This document shows, one piece after another, positions 25,832 to 35,328 of a DNA stretch of 64,000 nucleotides. Origin of the DNA: Ectopseudomonas composti (lineage in GTDB: Bacteria; Pseudomonadota; Gammaproteobacteria; Pseudomonadales; Pseudomonadaceae); NCBI RefSeq assembly GCF_900115475.1, contig NZ_FOWP01000016.1:1-64000 (forward strand). Reading direction: 5' to 3'. The translations under genes and the position numbers were made by a program. Numbering within the stretch: the first letter of the stretch is position 1; each line of letters opens with the position of its first letter. The notes beneath the pieces are model-generated. The model had not been told where the DNA came from and searched no databases. It was given only the letters and a program-made list of their open reading frames with translations.

Positions 25832-27841
25832 TCAGCGCTTGAGCATCGCCCGCATATTGGCCAGGGCGTCGTTGCCGCGTGCTGCCTTGACCTCCACGGG
25901 CGCCTCTTCCAGCCCTTCCCATACCAGGTCTTCCGGCGGTAGCTCATCGAGGAAGCGACTCGGCGAGCAATCGATCACTTCACCGTACTGCTTGCGCTTG
26001 GCAGCGAAGGTCAGCGCCAGATTGCGTTTGGCGCGGGTGATACCGACGTAGGCCAGGCGACGCTCCTCCTCGATGGTGTCGGCCTCGATGCTGGAGCGGT
26101 GCGGGAGAATTTCCTCCTCGAAACCGATGATATACACCGAGGGAAACTCCAGGCCCTTGGAGGCGTGCATGGTCATCATCTGCACGCCCTCGGCACCGTC
26201 TTCCTCTTCTTGCTGGCGTTCGAGCATGTCGCGCAGCACCAGCTTGCCGATGGCGTCCTCGATGGTCATGTCGCCGTCTTCGTCGCGCTCCAGCGTGCTT
26301 TTCAGTGCGTCGACGAGGAACCAGACGTTGCCCATGCGGGCGTCGGCCACCTTGTCGCTGGAGGCGTTCTGGCGTAGCCAGTTCTCGTAGTCGATGTCCA
26401 TGACCATGCTGCGAATGGCGGCGATGGGATCGTTCTGTGCGCATTCCTGGCGCACGCGATCCATCCACTTGGTGAAACGCTGCAGGCGCTCGGTGAAGCG
26501 TGCGTCGAGGTGTTCGCCGAGGCCGATCTCGCCGGCTGCCGCGTACATGCTGATCTTGCGCTCGTTGGCGTAGTTGCCGAGCTTTTCCAGGGTGGTCGAG
26601 CCGATCTCGCGGCGTGGCACGTTGATCACCCGCAGGAAGGCGTTGTCGTCGTCCGGGTTGACCAGCAAGCGGAAGTAACTCATCAGGTCCTTCACCTCCT
26701 GGCGGGCGAAGAAGCTGGTGCCGCCGGACAGGCGATAGGGAATCTGGTGGTGCTGCAGCTTCAGCTCCATCAGCTTGGCCTGGTAGTTGCCGCGATAGAG
26801 GATGGCGAACTCGCTGTACGGGCGCTGGGTACGCAGGTGTTCGGTGAGGATCTCCAGCGCCACCCGTTCGCACTCGGCGTCCTCATTGCGGGTACGGATC
26901 ACGCGGATCTCGTCGCCCATGCCCATCTCGCTCCACAACTGCTTCTCGAACACGTGGGGGTTGTTGGCGATCAGGATGTTGGCGCATTTCAGAATGCGGC
27001 TGGTGGAGCGGTAGTTCTGCTCCAGCATCACCACTTTCAGCGACGGATAGTCCTCTTTGAGCAGCATCAGGTTTTCCGGGCGTGCGCCGCGCCAGGCGTA
27101 GATCGACTGGTCGTCGTCGCCGACCACGGTGAACTGGTTGCGCATGCCCACCAGCATCTTCACCAGCAAGTACTGGCTGGCGTTGGTGTCCTGGTATTCA
27201 TCGACCAGCAGGTAGCGGATGCGGTTCTGCCACTTCTCGAGGATGTCGGCGTGCTCCTGGAACAGCTTGACCGGCAGCAGGATCAGGTCGTTGAAGTCCA
27301 CCGCGTTGTACGCCTTGAGCGTGCGCTGGTAATGCAGGTAGACGATGGCGGCGGTCTGTTCCTTGGGGTTGCGCGCATTGGCCAGGGCTTCGTCGGGCAG
27401 GATCAGGTCGTTTTTCCAGCTGTCGATGAGGTTCTTCACCTCATCGGCGCCGTCATCGCCGGAATACTCCTTCTGCATGATGTCGCTGAGCAGCGCCTTG
27501 ATGTCGCCGTCATCGAAGATCGAGAAGCCGGGCTTGTAGCCCAGGCGCGCGTATTCCTTGCGGATGATGTTCATGCCCAGGTTGTGGAAGGTCGACACCG
27601 TCAGGCCGCGGGCTTCGGCGCCCTTGAGCAGGGTGCCGACGCGCTCCTTCATCTCGCGCGCGGCCTTGTTGGTGAAGGTCATGGCGACGATATGCTGGGC
27701 GCGGATGCCGCAGTTCTGCACCAGGTGGGCAATCTTGCGGGTGATCACGCTGGTCTTGCCGGAACCTGCACCGGCGAGCACCAGAAGTGGGCCGCCGACG
27801 TAGTTCACGGCCTCTTGTTGCCGGGGGTTCAGTCGGGACAT
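25832..27841 (-). CDS. rep: ATP-dependent DNA helicase Rep
   Basis: 669 aa from the ATG at 27841 (MSRLNPRQQEAV). A UvrD/Rep superfamily-1A helicase that moves 3'-5' on single strands and clears proteins ahead of the replisome. Motif I AGAGSGKTSVIT, motif Ia FTNKAAREMKERV, motif II LLVDEYQDTNASQ, motif III VGDDDQSIYAWRGA, motif IV LEQNYRST, motif VI AYVGITRAKRNL are all present. It is also the host helicase of many rolling-circle phages and plasmids. Confidence 0.95.
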   Translation of the reverse strand: MSRLNPRQQEAVNYVGGPLLVLAGAGSGKTSVITRKIAHLVQNCGIRAQHIVAMTFTNKAAREMKERVGTLLKGAEARGLTVSTFHNLGMNIIRKEYARLGYKPGFSIFDDGDIKALLSDIMQKEYSGDDGADEVKNLIDSWKNDLILPDEALANARNPKEQTAAIVYLHYQRTLKAYNAVDFNDLILLPVKLFQEHADILEKWQNRIRYLLVDEYQDTNASQYLLVKMLVGMRNQFTVVGDDDQSIYAWRGARPENLMLLKEDYPSLKVVMLEQNYRSTSRILKCANILIANNPHVFEKQLWSEMGMGDEIRVIRTRNEDAECERVALEILTEHLRTQRPYSEFAILYRGNYQAKLMELKLQHHQIPYRLSGGTSFFARQEVKDLMSYFRLLVNPDDDNAFLRVINVPRREIGSTTLEKLGNYANERKISMYAAAGEIGLGEHLDARFTERLQRFTKWMDRVRQECAQNDPIAAIRSMVMDIDYENWLRQNASSDKVADARMGNVWFLVDALKSTLERDEDGDMTIEDAIGKLVLRDMLERQQEEEDGAEGVQMMTMHASKGLEFPSVYIIGFEEEILPHRSSIEADTIEEERRLAYVGITRAKRNLALTFAAKRKQYGEVIDCSPSRFLDELPPEDLVWEGLEEAPVEVKAARGNDALANMRAMLKR

Positions 27842-28110
27842 GGGATCGTTCGCAGAAAAAGGGCCGCGCATTTTAACAGGCCTGACGACTTCTGCCGCGA
27901 CCGTCCGGAACTGTGGCCTAGCGCACGGAATTGGATGTTGGCGCGCTAGGTTCCGGGGAGCGATGCAGTACTCTGGTACCACTTGCCGGTTTAGCGGCTA
28001 TACCTCAGGATGTGCATCATTTTTCACCCGGATGTGATTGATTAGACGCCGATTACGGCGCGTTCAGGCGACGCGATTCGCCATCATTCTTGTGGTCATT
28101 GGGGGGTTGC

Positions 28111-29781
28111 TTGTCCACGCTCGTCGAACCCATGCGGTTGGTCCTGCTGGCTGATTCGTCAGGCTGGGCCGAATTGTTGCGCGAGCAGTTGGGCGCCCTC
28201 GGGAGCCCCTCCCCGCTGATTACCGCACCGTCCTGGGAAGCGGCCAGCAGTCTGTTCGACGACCACGCCAGCGGTCTACTGCTGGCCACGCCGGATCGAC
28301 TTCCGCAAAGCAATCAATGCCCGTTACCGATGGTGCTGCTGCTTGAGGATGAGCCCGCCGAAGAACCGACCGGGGTCAGCGACTGGCTGGTGCGCAGCAG
28401 TCTCAACCTCGATGTGCTGCGCCGCTGCCTGCGCTATGCGCGCGAGCAGGGCAACCTCCGCCACACCCTGCAACGCCTGGCCGAACAGGACCCGCTGACC
28501 CACATCGCCAACCGCCAGGGCTTCCAGACCTTGCTCGCTGCCCGCCTGGGTGAATGCAACGGTCGAGGCCTGGTGCTGGGGCATCTGGACCTCGACAACT
28601 TCCGTCACGCCAACGATGCGCTGGGCTATCAGGCCGGGGATCGCCTGATCCTGCAGGTGGTGGCGCGGCTCAAGAGCCTGCTGCTGCCCTGCGACCAGAT
28701 CGCCCGCCTGGGCAGCGACGAATTTGCCCTGCTGCTGGATGTACGCCGCGACCCACAGCGCGTCGAGCGTCTGGCCGAGCGCGTTACTGCGGTATTGGGT
28801 GAGCCCTACTGGGTGGACGGCGAGAGCCTGCTGATCGGCTGCAGCCTGGGCCTGGCGCATGCCCGCGCGGGCGAGGGCGCCGACCCGTTGCTGTGGCACG
28901 CGCACATCGCCATGCAGCAGGCCAAGCGTCAGCAGGGCTGCGTGTTTCATGTCTACGACGAGCGCCTCAACCGCAGCGCACGCAGCCAGACCGACCTGGA
29001 AGGCGAGCTGCGTCGGGCACTGCGGCGTGACGAACTGGAGCTGCATTACCAGCCGCGCCTGTGTTTGAAGAGTGGGCGCATCGTCGGCCTGGAAGCGCTG
29101 GTGCGTTGGCAACACAGCGAGCGCGGGTTGCTCTCGCCCAACGAATTCGTCCCCCTGGCCGAAGAAACCGGGTTGATCGTGCCGCTCGGCTACTGGGTCA
29201 TCTCCCGTGCCCTGCGCGATATGCAGTGGCTGCGTGGGCGCGGTCTGCCGGCGCTGCACATGGCGGTCAACCTGTCGTTTCGTCAGTTCCAGGACAGCCA
29301 GTTGCTGCCGACCCTCAGCCGTCTGATCGAAGAGCGTGGGGTGGACGCACAGTGGCTGGAGTTCGAACTCACCGAAACCGCGGTGATGCGCCGCAGCGAT
29401 CAGGTGCAGCAGACCATGCTGGCACTGGGTCGACTCGGCGTGCGCTTCTCGCTGGACGACTTCGGCACTGGTTTTTCCTCGTTCGTCCACCTCAACAGCC
29501 TGCCGATCACCCTGCTCAAGATCGACAGAAGCTTCGTCGGCGGCATGGGCGAGCGCGCCGAGAATCGCCAGCTGGTGCGGGCGATGATCAATCTGGCGCA
29601 CAACCTCAACCTCGAGGTGGTGGCCGAAGGGGTGGAGAACATCGAGCAACTCGACATGCTGCGCCAGTTCGGTTGTGATCAGGTGCAGGGCTACCTGATC
29701 AGCAAGGCGGTACCGCTGGCCGAACTGGCGCGCTTTCTGGTGTTCGGCATGCGCCAGCCACTGTTCGGCGGCGGCTCGTAG
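28111..29781 (+). CDS. GGDEF-EAL protein, probable c-di-GMP phosphodiesterase
   Basis: About 556 aa. The start is uncertain: TTG at 28111 has GGGGGG just upstream, while the first ATG is at 28132. An N-terminal segment without clear motifs (residues 1-125) precedes a GGDEF domain with the active site altered to GSDEF, so cyclase activity is doubtful. The EAL domain keeps its catalytic set: EALVRW, VNLSFRQF, ELTETAVM, DDFGTGFSS, KIDRSFV, EGVEN and QGYLISKAVP. It should hydrolyse c-di-GMP. It matches in position a P. aeruginosa EAL protein next to rep. Confidence 0.85.
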   Translation: MSTLVEPMRLVLLADSSGWAELLREQLGALGSPSPLITAPSWEAASSLFDDHASGLLLATPDRLPQSNQCPLPMVLLLEDEPAEEPTGVSDWLVRSSLNLDVLRRCLRYAREQGNLRHTLQRLAEQDPLTHIANRQGFQTLLAARLGECNGRGLVLGHLDLDNFRHANDALGYQAGDRLILQVVARLKSLLLPCDQIARLGSDEFALLLDVRRDPQRVERLAERVTAVLGEPYWVDGESLLIGCSLGLAHARAGEGADPLLWHAHIAMQQAKRQQGCVFHVYDERLNRSARSQTDLEGELRRALRRDELELHYQPRLCLKSGRIVGLEALVRWQHSERGLLSPNEFVPLAEETGLIVPLGYWVISRALRDMQWLRGRGLPALHMAVNLSFRQFQDSQLLPTLSRLIEERGVDAQWLEFELTETAVMRRSDQVQQTMLALGRLGVRFSLDDFGTGFSSFVHLNSLPITLLKIDRSFVGGMGERAENRQLVRAMINLAHNLNLEVVAEGVENIEQLDMLRQFGCDQVQGYLISKAVPLAELARFLVFGMRQPLFGGGS

Positions 29782-29838
29782 CCCGGCTGCAATCCGGGGA
29801 GTGTGTCGCGTATTCCATATGGGTTGCACTCGGGCTAC
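29778..29838. repeat. Palindromic repeat overlapping a stop codon
   Basis: GTAGCCCGG ... CGGGCTAC with internal GCAATCC/GGGTTGCA pairing. The TAG stop of the EAL gene is inside the left arm, and the right end reaches the stop of the MATE gene. Same family as 19023-19082. Confidence 0.7.
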
Positions 29839-31220
29839 GGCAGGCAGGCCCCGCTCGCCAGTGCACTCGGTCGCTGCAGGCGCGCCGTCTTCCACTGGAA
29901 GCCCAGCACCAGGCCGGTGGCCGTGACCGCCAGGCCAGCGGCCAAGCCCCACCACACACCGTGCGCGCCCCAGCCCAGCGGGAAGGCGAACAGCCAGGCC
30001 AGCGGGGCGCCGACGCACCAGTAGCCGGTCAGGCCGATCACCAGGGTGGTCCGCCCATCGTTGAGCCCGCGAATCGCACCCATGGCGATGCTCTGCAGGC
30101 CGTCGAACAGCTCGAACCAGGCAGCGATCGCCAACAGGCTCACCGCCAGGGTGACGATATCGGCGAAGGCCGGGTCATGCCGGTCGAGGAACAGGCCGAT
30201 GATCCACTCCGGCAGCAGCCAGAACAGCAGGGCGAACAGCAGCATCAGCGCGGCGCCCAGCGCCATGCCCAGGTGCCCGGCCAGGCGTGACAGGTGCAGA
30301 CGGTCGGCGCCGTAGTGCAGACCGACGCGGAAGGTCACGGCATAGGACAACCCCTGCGGCACGATGAATGCCAGTGCCACCGTCTGCATGGCGATCTGAT
30401 GCGCCGCCAGTTGCACGCTACCCAGCGCGCCCATGCACAGCGTGGCGAAGGTGAACAGCCCCTGCTCGGCGGCGTAGGTACCGCCGATGGGTAGGCCCAG
30501 GCGCAGCAGGGCGCGCATCTCTGCCCGCTGCGGGCGGCCCATGCCGCGCCGTAGCTGATAGCGCTGGTAGGTCGGCGAGATCAGGATATACAGCGCCAAT
30601 GCCAGGGCCATGGCGCTGCTGACCACGGCGGTGGTCATGCCGATGCCGCTGAGGCCCAGGCTGGGCAGGCCGAACCAGCCCTTGATCAGCGCGTAGTTGA
30701 TGACGAAGTTGGCCACGGTGCCGAGGATGCTGATGGCCATGACCGGGCCGGGGTGGCCAATGGCGCTGGTGAAGCCGCGCAGGGCCATGAAGCACAGGTA
30801 GCCGGGCAGGGCCAGTGACAGCGGGCGCAGGAAGGCCATGGCCTGGTTGGCTGCGCCAGGGTCCTGGCCCAGATGCGGCAACAGCGGGCCCAGGCCATTG
30901 AGGCACAGCGCACTGACGATGCCCAGCAGCAGGGCCAGCCACAGGCCGCTCTGTAGCAGGCGGGTGACGCCATTGGGGTCGCCTGCGCCGTGGCGAATGG
31001 CAACCAGGCTGCCCACCGCGGCGATCACCCCGGTGCAGAAGATCGAGAAGATGAAATAGCAGGTGGCGCCCAGCGCGCCACCGGCCAGTTGCTGCGGGCC
31101 GAGCATGGCCATCATCAGCGTGTCGGTGAAAATCATCAGCGCGTGGGCTAGTTGGGCGGAGATCAGCGGGCCGGCCAGGCGCAGCAGCGCACCCAGCTCG
31201 TGACCAAGGGAATTCTTCAT
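29835..31220 (-). CDS. MATE-family multidrug/cation efflux pump
   Basis: 461 aa from the ATG at 31220. About twelve membrane helices in two related halves, with MATE features such as LLRLAGPLISAQLAHALMIF, FTDTLMMAMLGPQQLAGGAL and GLPIGGTYAAEQGLF. MATE (NorM-type) pumps export organic cations in exchange for Na+ or H+. It is divergent from the LysR gene; the 139-bp gap suggests control by that regulator. The drug spectrum cannot be predicted. Confidence 0.9.
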   Translation of the reverse strand: MKNSLGHELGALLRLAGPLISAQLAHALMIFTDTLMMAMLGPQQLAGGALGATCYFIFSIFCTGVIAAVGSLVAIRHGAGDPNGVTRLLQSGLWLALLLGIVSALCLNGLGPLLPHLGQDPGAANQAMAFLRPLSLALPGYLCFMALRGFTSAIGHPGPVMAISILGTVANFVINYALIKGWFGLPSLGLSGIGMTTAVVSSAMALALALYILISPTYQRYQLRRGMGRPQRAEMRALLRLGLPIGGTYAAEQGLFTFATLCMGALGSVQLAAHQIAMQTVALAFIVPQGLSYAVTFRVGLHYGADRLHLSRLAGHLGMALGAALMLLFALLFWLLPEWIIGLFLDRHDPAFADIVTLAVSLLAIAAWFELFDGLQSIAMGAIRGLNDGRTTLVIGLTGYWCVGAPLAWLFAFPLGWGAHGVWWGLAAGLAVTATGLVLGFQWKTARLQRPSALASGACLP

Positions 31221-31359
31221 GATGAGTAAAACTTCGGCAGGATAAGCATCCCCAGACTGTCGGAGGATGAGCAATGACGGATATTCTCTGGTCTTAGCCG
31301 GATATCCACAAAAGGAAAAAAGCCATGCTAGGCATGATCAAAACTCATGGTTCAATGCG

Positions 31360-32274
31360 GTGACGCGGCGTCTGCCGCCGCTCTATGCGCTGCGCGCCTT
31401 CGAGGCCGCAGCCCGGCATGCCTCGTTCACCCGTGCCGCCGAAGAGCTGGCCATCACCCAGAGTGCGGTGAGCCGGCACATTCGTACGCTGGAGGACTAC
31501 TTCGCCTGCCGTCTGTTCGAGCGCCGTGGGCGCAGCCTGCAACTGACCGATCCTGCGCGCGCCCTGTTGCCGGGGCTGAGCGACGGCTTCGATGCGCTGG
31601 AGCGCGCCAGCGCCACGTTGCGCGCGGACGATGAGGTGCTGCGCCTCAAGGCGCCGTCTACCCTGACCATGCGCTGGCTGCTGGCGCGCCTGTCGCACTT
31701 TCGTCTGGCCAACCCGGACAGCGAGGTGCAACTGACCAGCGCCTGGATGGATGTGGACAAGGTCGACTTTCGCCACGAACCCTTCGACTGCGCGGTGCTG
31801 CTCTCCGACGGCCAGTTCCCGGATGACTGGGAAAGCGCGCTGCTGTTCGAGGAATGGCTGATCCCGGTATGCGCGGCGGCCGATGCCGGCCCCTGGTCGC
31901 TGTCGCAACTGCAGGCGGCGGAGCAACTGCACCCGACGCCGGATCGCCGTGACTGGCGGCGCTGGCTGCAGGCCACCGGCCTGAGTGAACAGGTGCCTTT
32001 GAAGACTGGCCAGCTGTTCGACATGCTGGAGCTGGGTATCGTCGCGGCGGCGCGAGGCTATGGCGTATCGATCGGCGATCTGTTGATGGTCGCGGAGGAC
32101 GTCAGCACCGGGCGCCTCGGATTGCCCTGGTCCACGGCAGTCTTCAGTGGTGACGGCTATTATCTGGTGTGGCAGCGTGGGCATCGGGCCCAGGCGCGTT
32201 TGCAGCGCTTGCGCGACTACCTGTTGGCGGAGGTGGCGGCCATGCAGCTTCCCTCAGTGGAGAGAGTGCTATAG
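31360..32274 (+). CDS. LysR-family transcriptional regulator
   Basis: 304 aa if started at the GTG at 31360, which gives the usual short lead before the helix-turn-helix (LPPLYALRAFEAAARHASFT, RAAEELAITQSAVSRHIRTLE). An ATG at 31267 is in frame but puts 31 atypical residues in front. The C-terminal part is a LysR substrate-binding domain. The GcvA-like N terminus is noted. Divergent from the MATE pump. Confidence 0.85.
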   Translation: MTRRLPPLYALRAFEAAARHASFTRAAEELAITQSAVSRHIRTLEDYFACRLFERRGRSLQLTDPARALLPGLSDGFDALERASATLRADDEVLRLKAPSTLTMRWLLARLSHFRLANPDSEVQLTSAWMDVDKVDFRHEPFDCAVLLSDGQFPDDWESALLFEEWLIPVCAAADAGPWSLSQLQAAEQLHPTPDRRDWRRWLQATGLSEQVPLKTGQLFDMLELGIVAAARGYGVSIGDLLMVAEDVSTGRLGLPWSTAVFSGDGYYLVWQRGHRAQARLQRLRDYLLAEVAAMQLPSVERVL

Positions 32275-32452
32275 CTGCCGATACAGGTTTTTGATAGCAA
32301 ATGATGGCCATTCGGCAGAACGCCGATTGACCAACCATACTGCTCAGGTATCCTGCCGCGCCTTGGCTCGAGGTCGTATGATGACTCGAACCAGTCAATT
32401 CTCCTGTTCCGTTCGGCCTGCCGCTATGTAAGTCAGGCCTTGAGAGGCCTGA

Positions 32453-34429
32453 ATGACCCCTCCTCGTTCCCGTATTGCTCTGCAACTCGCTGTTGCTCTG
32501 GCACTGATGCTGGTGCTGCTGATCAGCATCAGTACCCTGTTCGCGCTGCGCTCGCTGAACGGTGCCAACCTGGTGACCCGTGCCGAGCATCTGGGCAGTG
32601 AGGCGCGCCTGCTGGCCGATCAGCTGGAAACCTTCCACGGCAGCCTGCGCGACAGCACGCAGCGTCTGGCTGGGTTGTTCGAGCAGCGTTTCAGTGGCGG
32701 CCTGCAGGTGCGCAATGACGAGCGTGTTGCCGTTGGCAGCCTGCAGACGCCGGCGCTCTATCTGGGCGCGACCCGCCTCAACAACGATTTCAGCGAAGTC
32801 GATGACTTCACCCGCATGACCGCGGGCGTCGCCACGGTGTTCGTGCGCGATGGCGAGGAGTTCGTGCGCATCACCACCTCGCTGACCAAGCAGGACGGTA
32901 CCCGTGCCCTGGGCACGGTGCTCGATCATCAGCATCCGGCCTATCAGAAACTCCTGGCGGGCCAGGGTTACGTCGGCCGCGCGCTGCTGTTCGACCGTTT
33001 CTACATGACCCAGTACACCCCGGTGCGCGATACCGGCGGGCGGGTGATCGCGGTGTTGTTCGTCGGCTTCGACTACACCGACGCGCAGAACCTGCAGATG
33101 CGCAACCTCAGCGATTTCCGCATCGGCAGCACCGGTTCGCTGGCGCTGCTCGACGAGCAGGGCAAATGGCTGGTGGCACCGGCCGGGGCCGCCGCCATGA
33201 GCAGCCTGCCCGAGTCGCTCGCCGAGCTGATTGCCAACCCCGGCAAGGGCGGCTTCTGGAGTGACAGTCGTGACGAGTTCTACAGCGTCGCCATGCCCTT
33301 TGCCGGTGGGCCGTGGACGGTACTGGCGAGCATGCCGCGCGAAGAGATCCAGGCCGTCACCTGGCGTGTCGGCACCCAACTGGCCATCGGCAGCGCGCTG
33401 ACCCTGCTGCTGGCGGTGATCGCCGTGGTCTGGCTGCTGCGGCGCAAGCTGCGGCCGTTGGGCGATCTGGTACAGCAGGCGCAGGCGCTCGGTGCCGGTG
33501 ACCTCGGTGCACGCATGGCGCAGTCCAGCGATGATGAAATCGGTGAGCTGGCGCGCAGCTTCAACCGCATGGGCGAGGCCCTGGCGAACATGGTGGCGGG
33601 TATCCGTGGCGCGGCTCAGGATGTCAGCGCGCGTTCGCAGGCGATGTCCTCGCTGTCGCGTGATGCCTACCAGGGTATCGATCAGCAGTCGGGTGAGATC
33701 AGCAGCATGGCCGGTGCGGTGGAGGAGTTCAGCGCCACCTCGCAGAACATCGCTGACAACATGCGCAGTACCGAGCGTCTGGCCAGCGCCAACGCCCAGC
33801 AGACCCGCATCGGTCGCACCTCGATGGATCAGGCCTCCGAAGCGCTGGTGCAGATCGCCGAGGCGCTGGAGCAGACCTCCACGGCCATCAACGGTCTTGG
33901 CCTGCGCTCCCAGGAAATCGGTGGCATCGTCAGCGTGATCACGGCAATTGCCGATCAGACCAACCTGCTGGCGCTCAACGCCGCCATTGAAGCTGCGCGG
34001 GCCGGCGAGCAAGGGCGTGGTTTTGCCGTGGTCGCCGACGAGGTGCGCAACCTGGCCGGACGCACCCGCGAGGCGACCAACGAGATTTCCACCATGATTG
34101 GCAGCATCCAGAGCGAGACCAGCAGCGCCATCGCCACCATGGAGCAGGGCCGGCAACTGATGCAGGACGGCCTCGAGCGCAACGCCAAGGTGGCGTCAGC
34201 GCTGGCGCAGATCAGCGAGCAGAGCGAGGCAGCCGGCGAGCAGTTCGCCGCCATCACCACCGCCACCAGCGAGCAGAGCAGCACCGCGACCGTGCTCAGC
34301 TCCAACCTGCAGAGCATTGCCCAGGCCAACGGCGAGCAGCGTGAAGTGGTGGCCAACCTGGCCGATACCGCGCGCGAGCTGGATCGCCTGGCCGCGCAGC
34401 TGCGTCAGGAGGTCGAGCGCTTCCGTTGA
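32453..34429 (+). CDS. Methyl-accepting chemotaxis protein with Cache sensor
   Basis: 658 aa. Membrane helix 1 (residues about 10-32) and helix 2 (about 305-327, LAIGSALTLLLAVIAVVWLL) frame a periplasmic domain of about 270 residues resembling the Cache3-Cache2 fusion type (VATVFVRDGEEFVRITTSL, YVGRALLFDRFYMTQYTPV). HAMP follows (RKLRPLGDLVQQAQALGAGD), then the signalling coiled coil with hairpin tip GEQGRGFAVVADEVRNLAG. The ligand is unknown. Its stop codon is one base from the end of comM on the other strand. Confidence 0.93.
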   Translation: MTPPRSRIALQLAVALALMLVLLISISTLFALRSLNGANLVTRAEHLGSEARLLADQLETFHGSLRDSTQRLAGLFEQRFSGGLQVRNDERVAVGSLQTPALYLGATRLNNDFSEVDDFTRMTAGVATVFVRDGEEFVRITTSLTKQDGTRALGTVLDHQHPAYQKLLAGQGYVGRALLFDRFYMTQYTPVRDTGGRVIAVLFVGFDYTDAQNLQMRNLSDFRIGSTGSLALLDEQGKWLVAPAGAAAMSSLPESLAELIANPGKGGFWSDSRDEFYSVAMPFAGGPWTVLASMPREEIQAVTWRVGTQLAIGSALTLLLAVIAVVWLLRRKLRPLGDLVQQAQALGAGDLGARMAQSSDDEIGELARSFNRMGEALANMVAGIRGAAQDVSARSQAMSSLSRDAYQGIDQQSGEISSMAGAVEEFSATSQNIADNMRSTERLASANAQQTRIGRTSMDQASEALVQIAEALEQTSTAINGLGLRSQEIGGIVSVITAIADQTNLLALNAAIEAARAGEQGRGFAVVADEVRNLAGRTREATNEISTMIGSIQSETSSAIATMEQGRQLMQDGLERNAKVASALAQISEQSEAAGEQFAAITTATSEQSSTATVLSSNLQSIAQANGEQREVVANLADTARELDRLAAQLRQEVERFR

Positions 34430-34430
34430 G

Positions 34431-35280
34431 TCATCCCGCTGCCGGGCGATACTGCAACGCTTCAGCTAGGTGGGCGCGGCTGATCTGTTGCTCGTCAGCC
34501 AGGTCGGCCAGGGTGCGCGCCACCTTGAGCACGCGATGGGCGGCGCGCAGGGACAGGCCCAGGCGTTCGCAAGCACTTTCCAGCCACTGGCGATCTGCAT
34601 CGCTCAGCGCACAGTGCTGGCGCAAGCCGGGTAAGTCGAGAAAGGCGTTGGCCACGCCCTGGCGCTGCAATTGCCGCTCACGTGCTCGCGCCACTTTGGC
34701 TGCCGCTTGCGCAGTGCTCTCGCCATCCTGCGGCGGCGCATTCAGGGCTGTGGTTTCGCGGGCGACCGTCAGGTGCAGGTCGATACGATCGAGCAGCGGG
34801 CCAGACAGCTTGGCGCGGTAACGCTGGATCTGTTCCGGCGTGCAGCGACAGCGGTTGCTCGGGTCGCCGAGATAACCGCACGGACAGGGGTTCATGGCGG
34901 CGACGAGCTGAAAGCGTGCGGGAAAACGCACCTTGTCGCGTGCCCGGGCGATGACGATATGGCCGCTTTCCAGTGGCTCGCGCAGCACCTCCAGCACTTT
35001 CCTGTCGAACTCCGGCAGCTCATCGAGGAACAAGATTCCCATGTGCGCCAGGGTGATTTCGCCAGGTTGCGGGCGACTTCCACCTCCGACCAGTGCCGGC
35101 CCGGAGGCGCTATGGTGCGGCGTGCGAAAGGGCCTCTGTGGCCAGTGCTGCAGCGGCGTGTGGCTGGCCACCGAGTGGATTGCCGCGACCTGCAGCGCCT
35201 CGCCTTCCTCCAGCGGCGGCAACAGGCCGGGCAGGCGGCTGGCCAGCAGTGTCTTGCCGGTGCCAGGAGGGCCACTGAGT
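34431..35280 (-). pseudogene. comM: comM, 3' fragment (C-terminal part, interrupted)
   Basis: This carries the Walker A motif onward: SGPPGTGKTLLASRLPGL, LFLDELPEFDRKVLEVLREP (Walker B), MNPCPCGYLGD with the Cys-rich loop, and the C-terminal Mg-chelatase domain ending in HLAEALQYRPAAG. It has no start codon of its own because the element separates it from codons 1-215. Joined to 42105-42748 it gives an exact 1494-nt frame. ComM is a hexameric branch-migration helicase that promotes integration of DNA during natural transformation. Confidence 0.93.
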
Positions 35281-35285
35281 AGCAG
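35281..35285. other. Attachment site, recombinase end (attL)
   Basis: AGCAG shared with the other junction. Left of it comM reads without error; right of it AT-rich element sequence begins (CTTATGTTATATT). Confidence 0.8.
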
Positions 35286-35297
35286 CTTATGTTATAT

Positions 35298-35305
35298 TAC
35301 ACCCA
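35298..35305. other. attP arm motif TACACCCA
   Basis: Exact inverse of TGGGTGTA at 42082-42089. In the excised circle the two would flank the AGCAG core at 12 and 15 bp, a spacing and symmetry expected for the two half-sites bound by a serine integrase dimer. Confidence 0.6.
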
Positions 35306-35328
35306 ATGATTGTGATTATGTGATTCGC

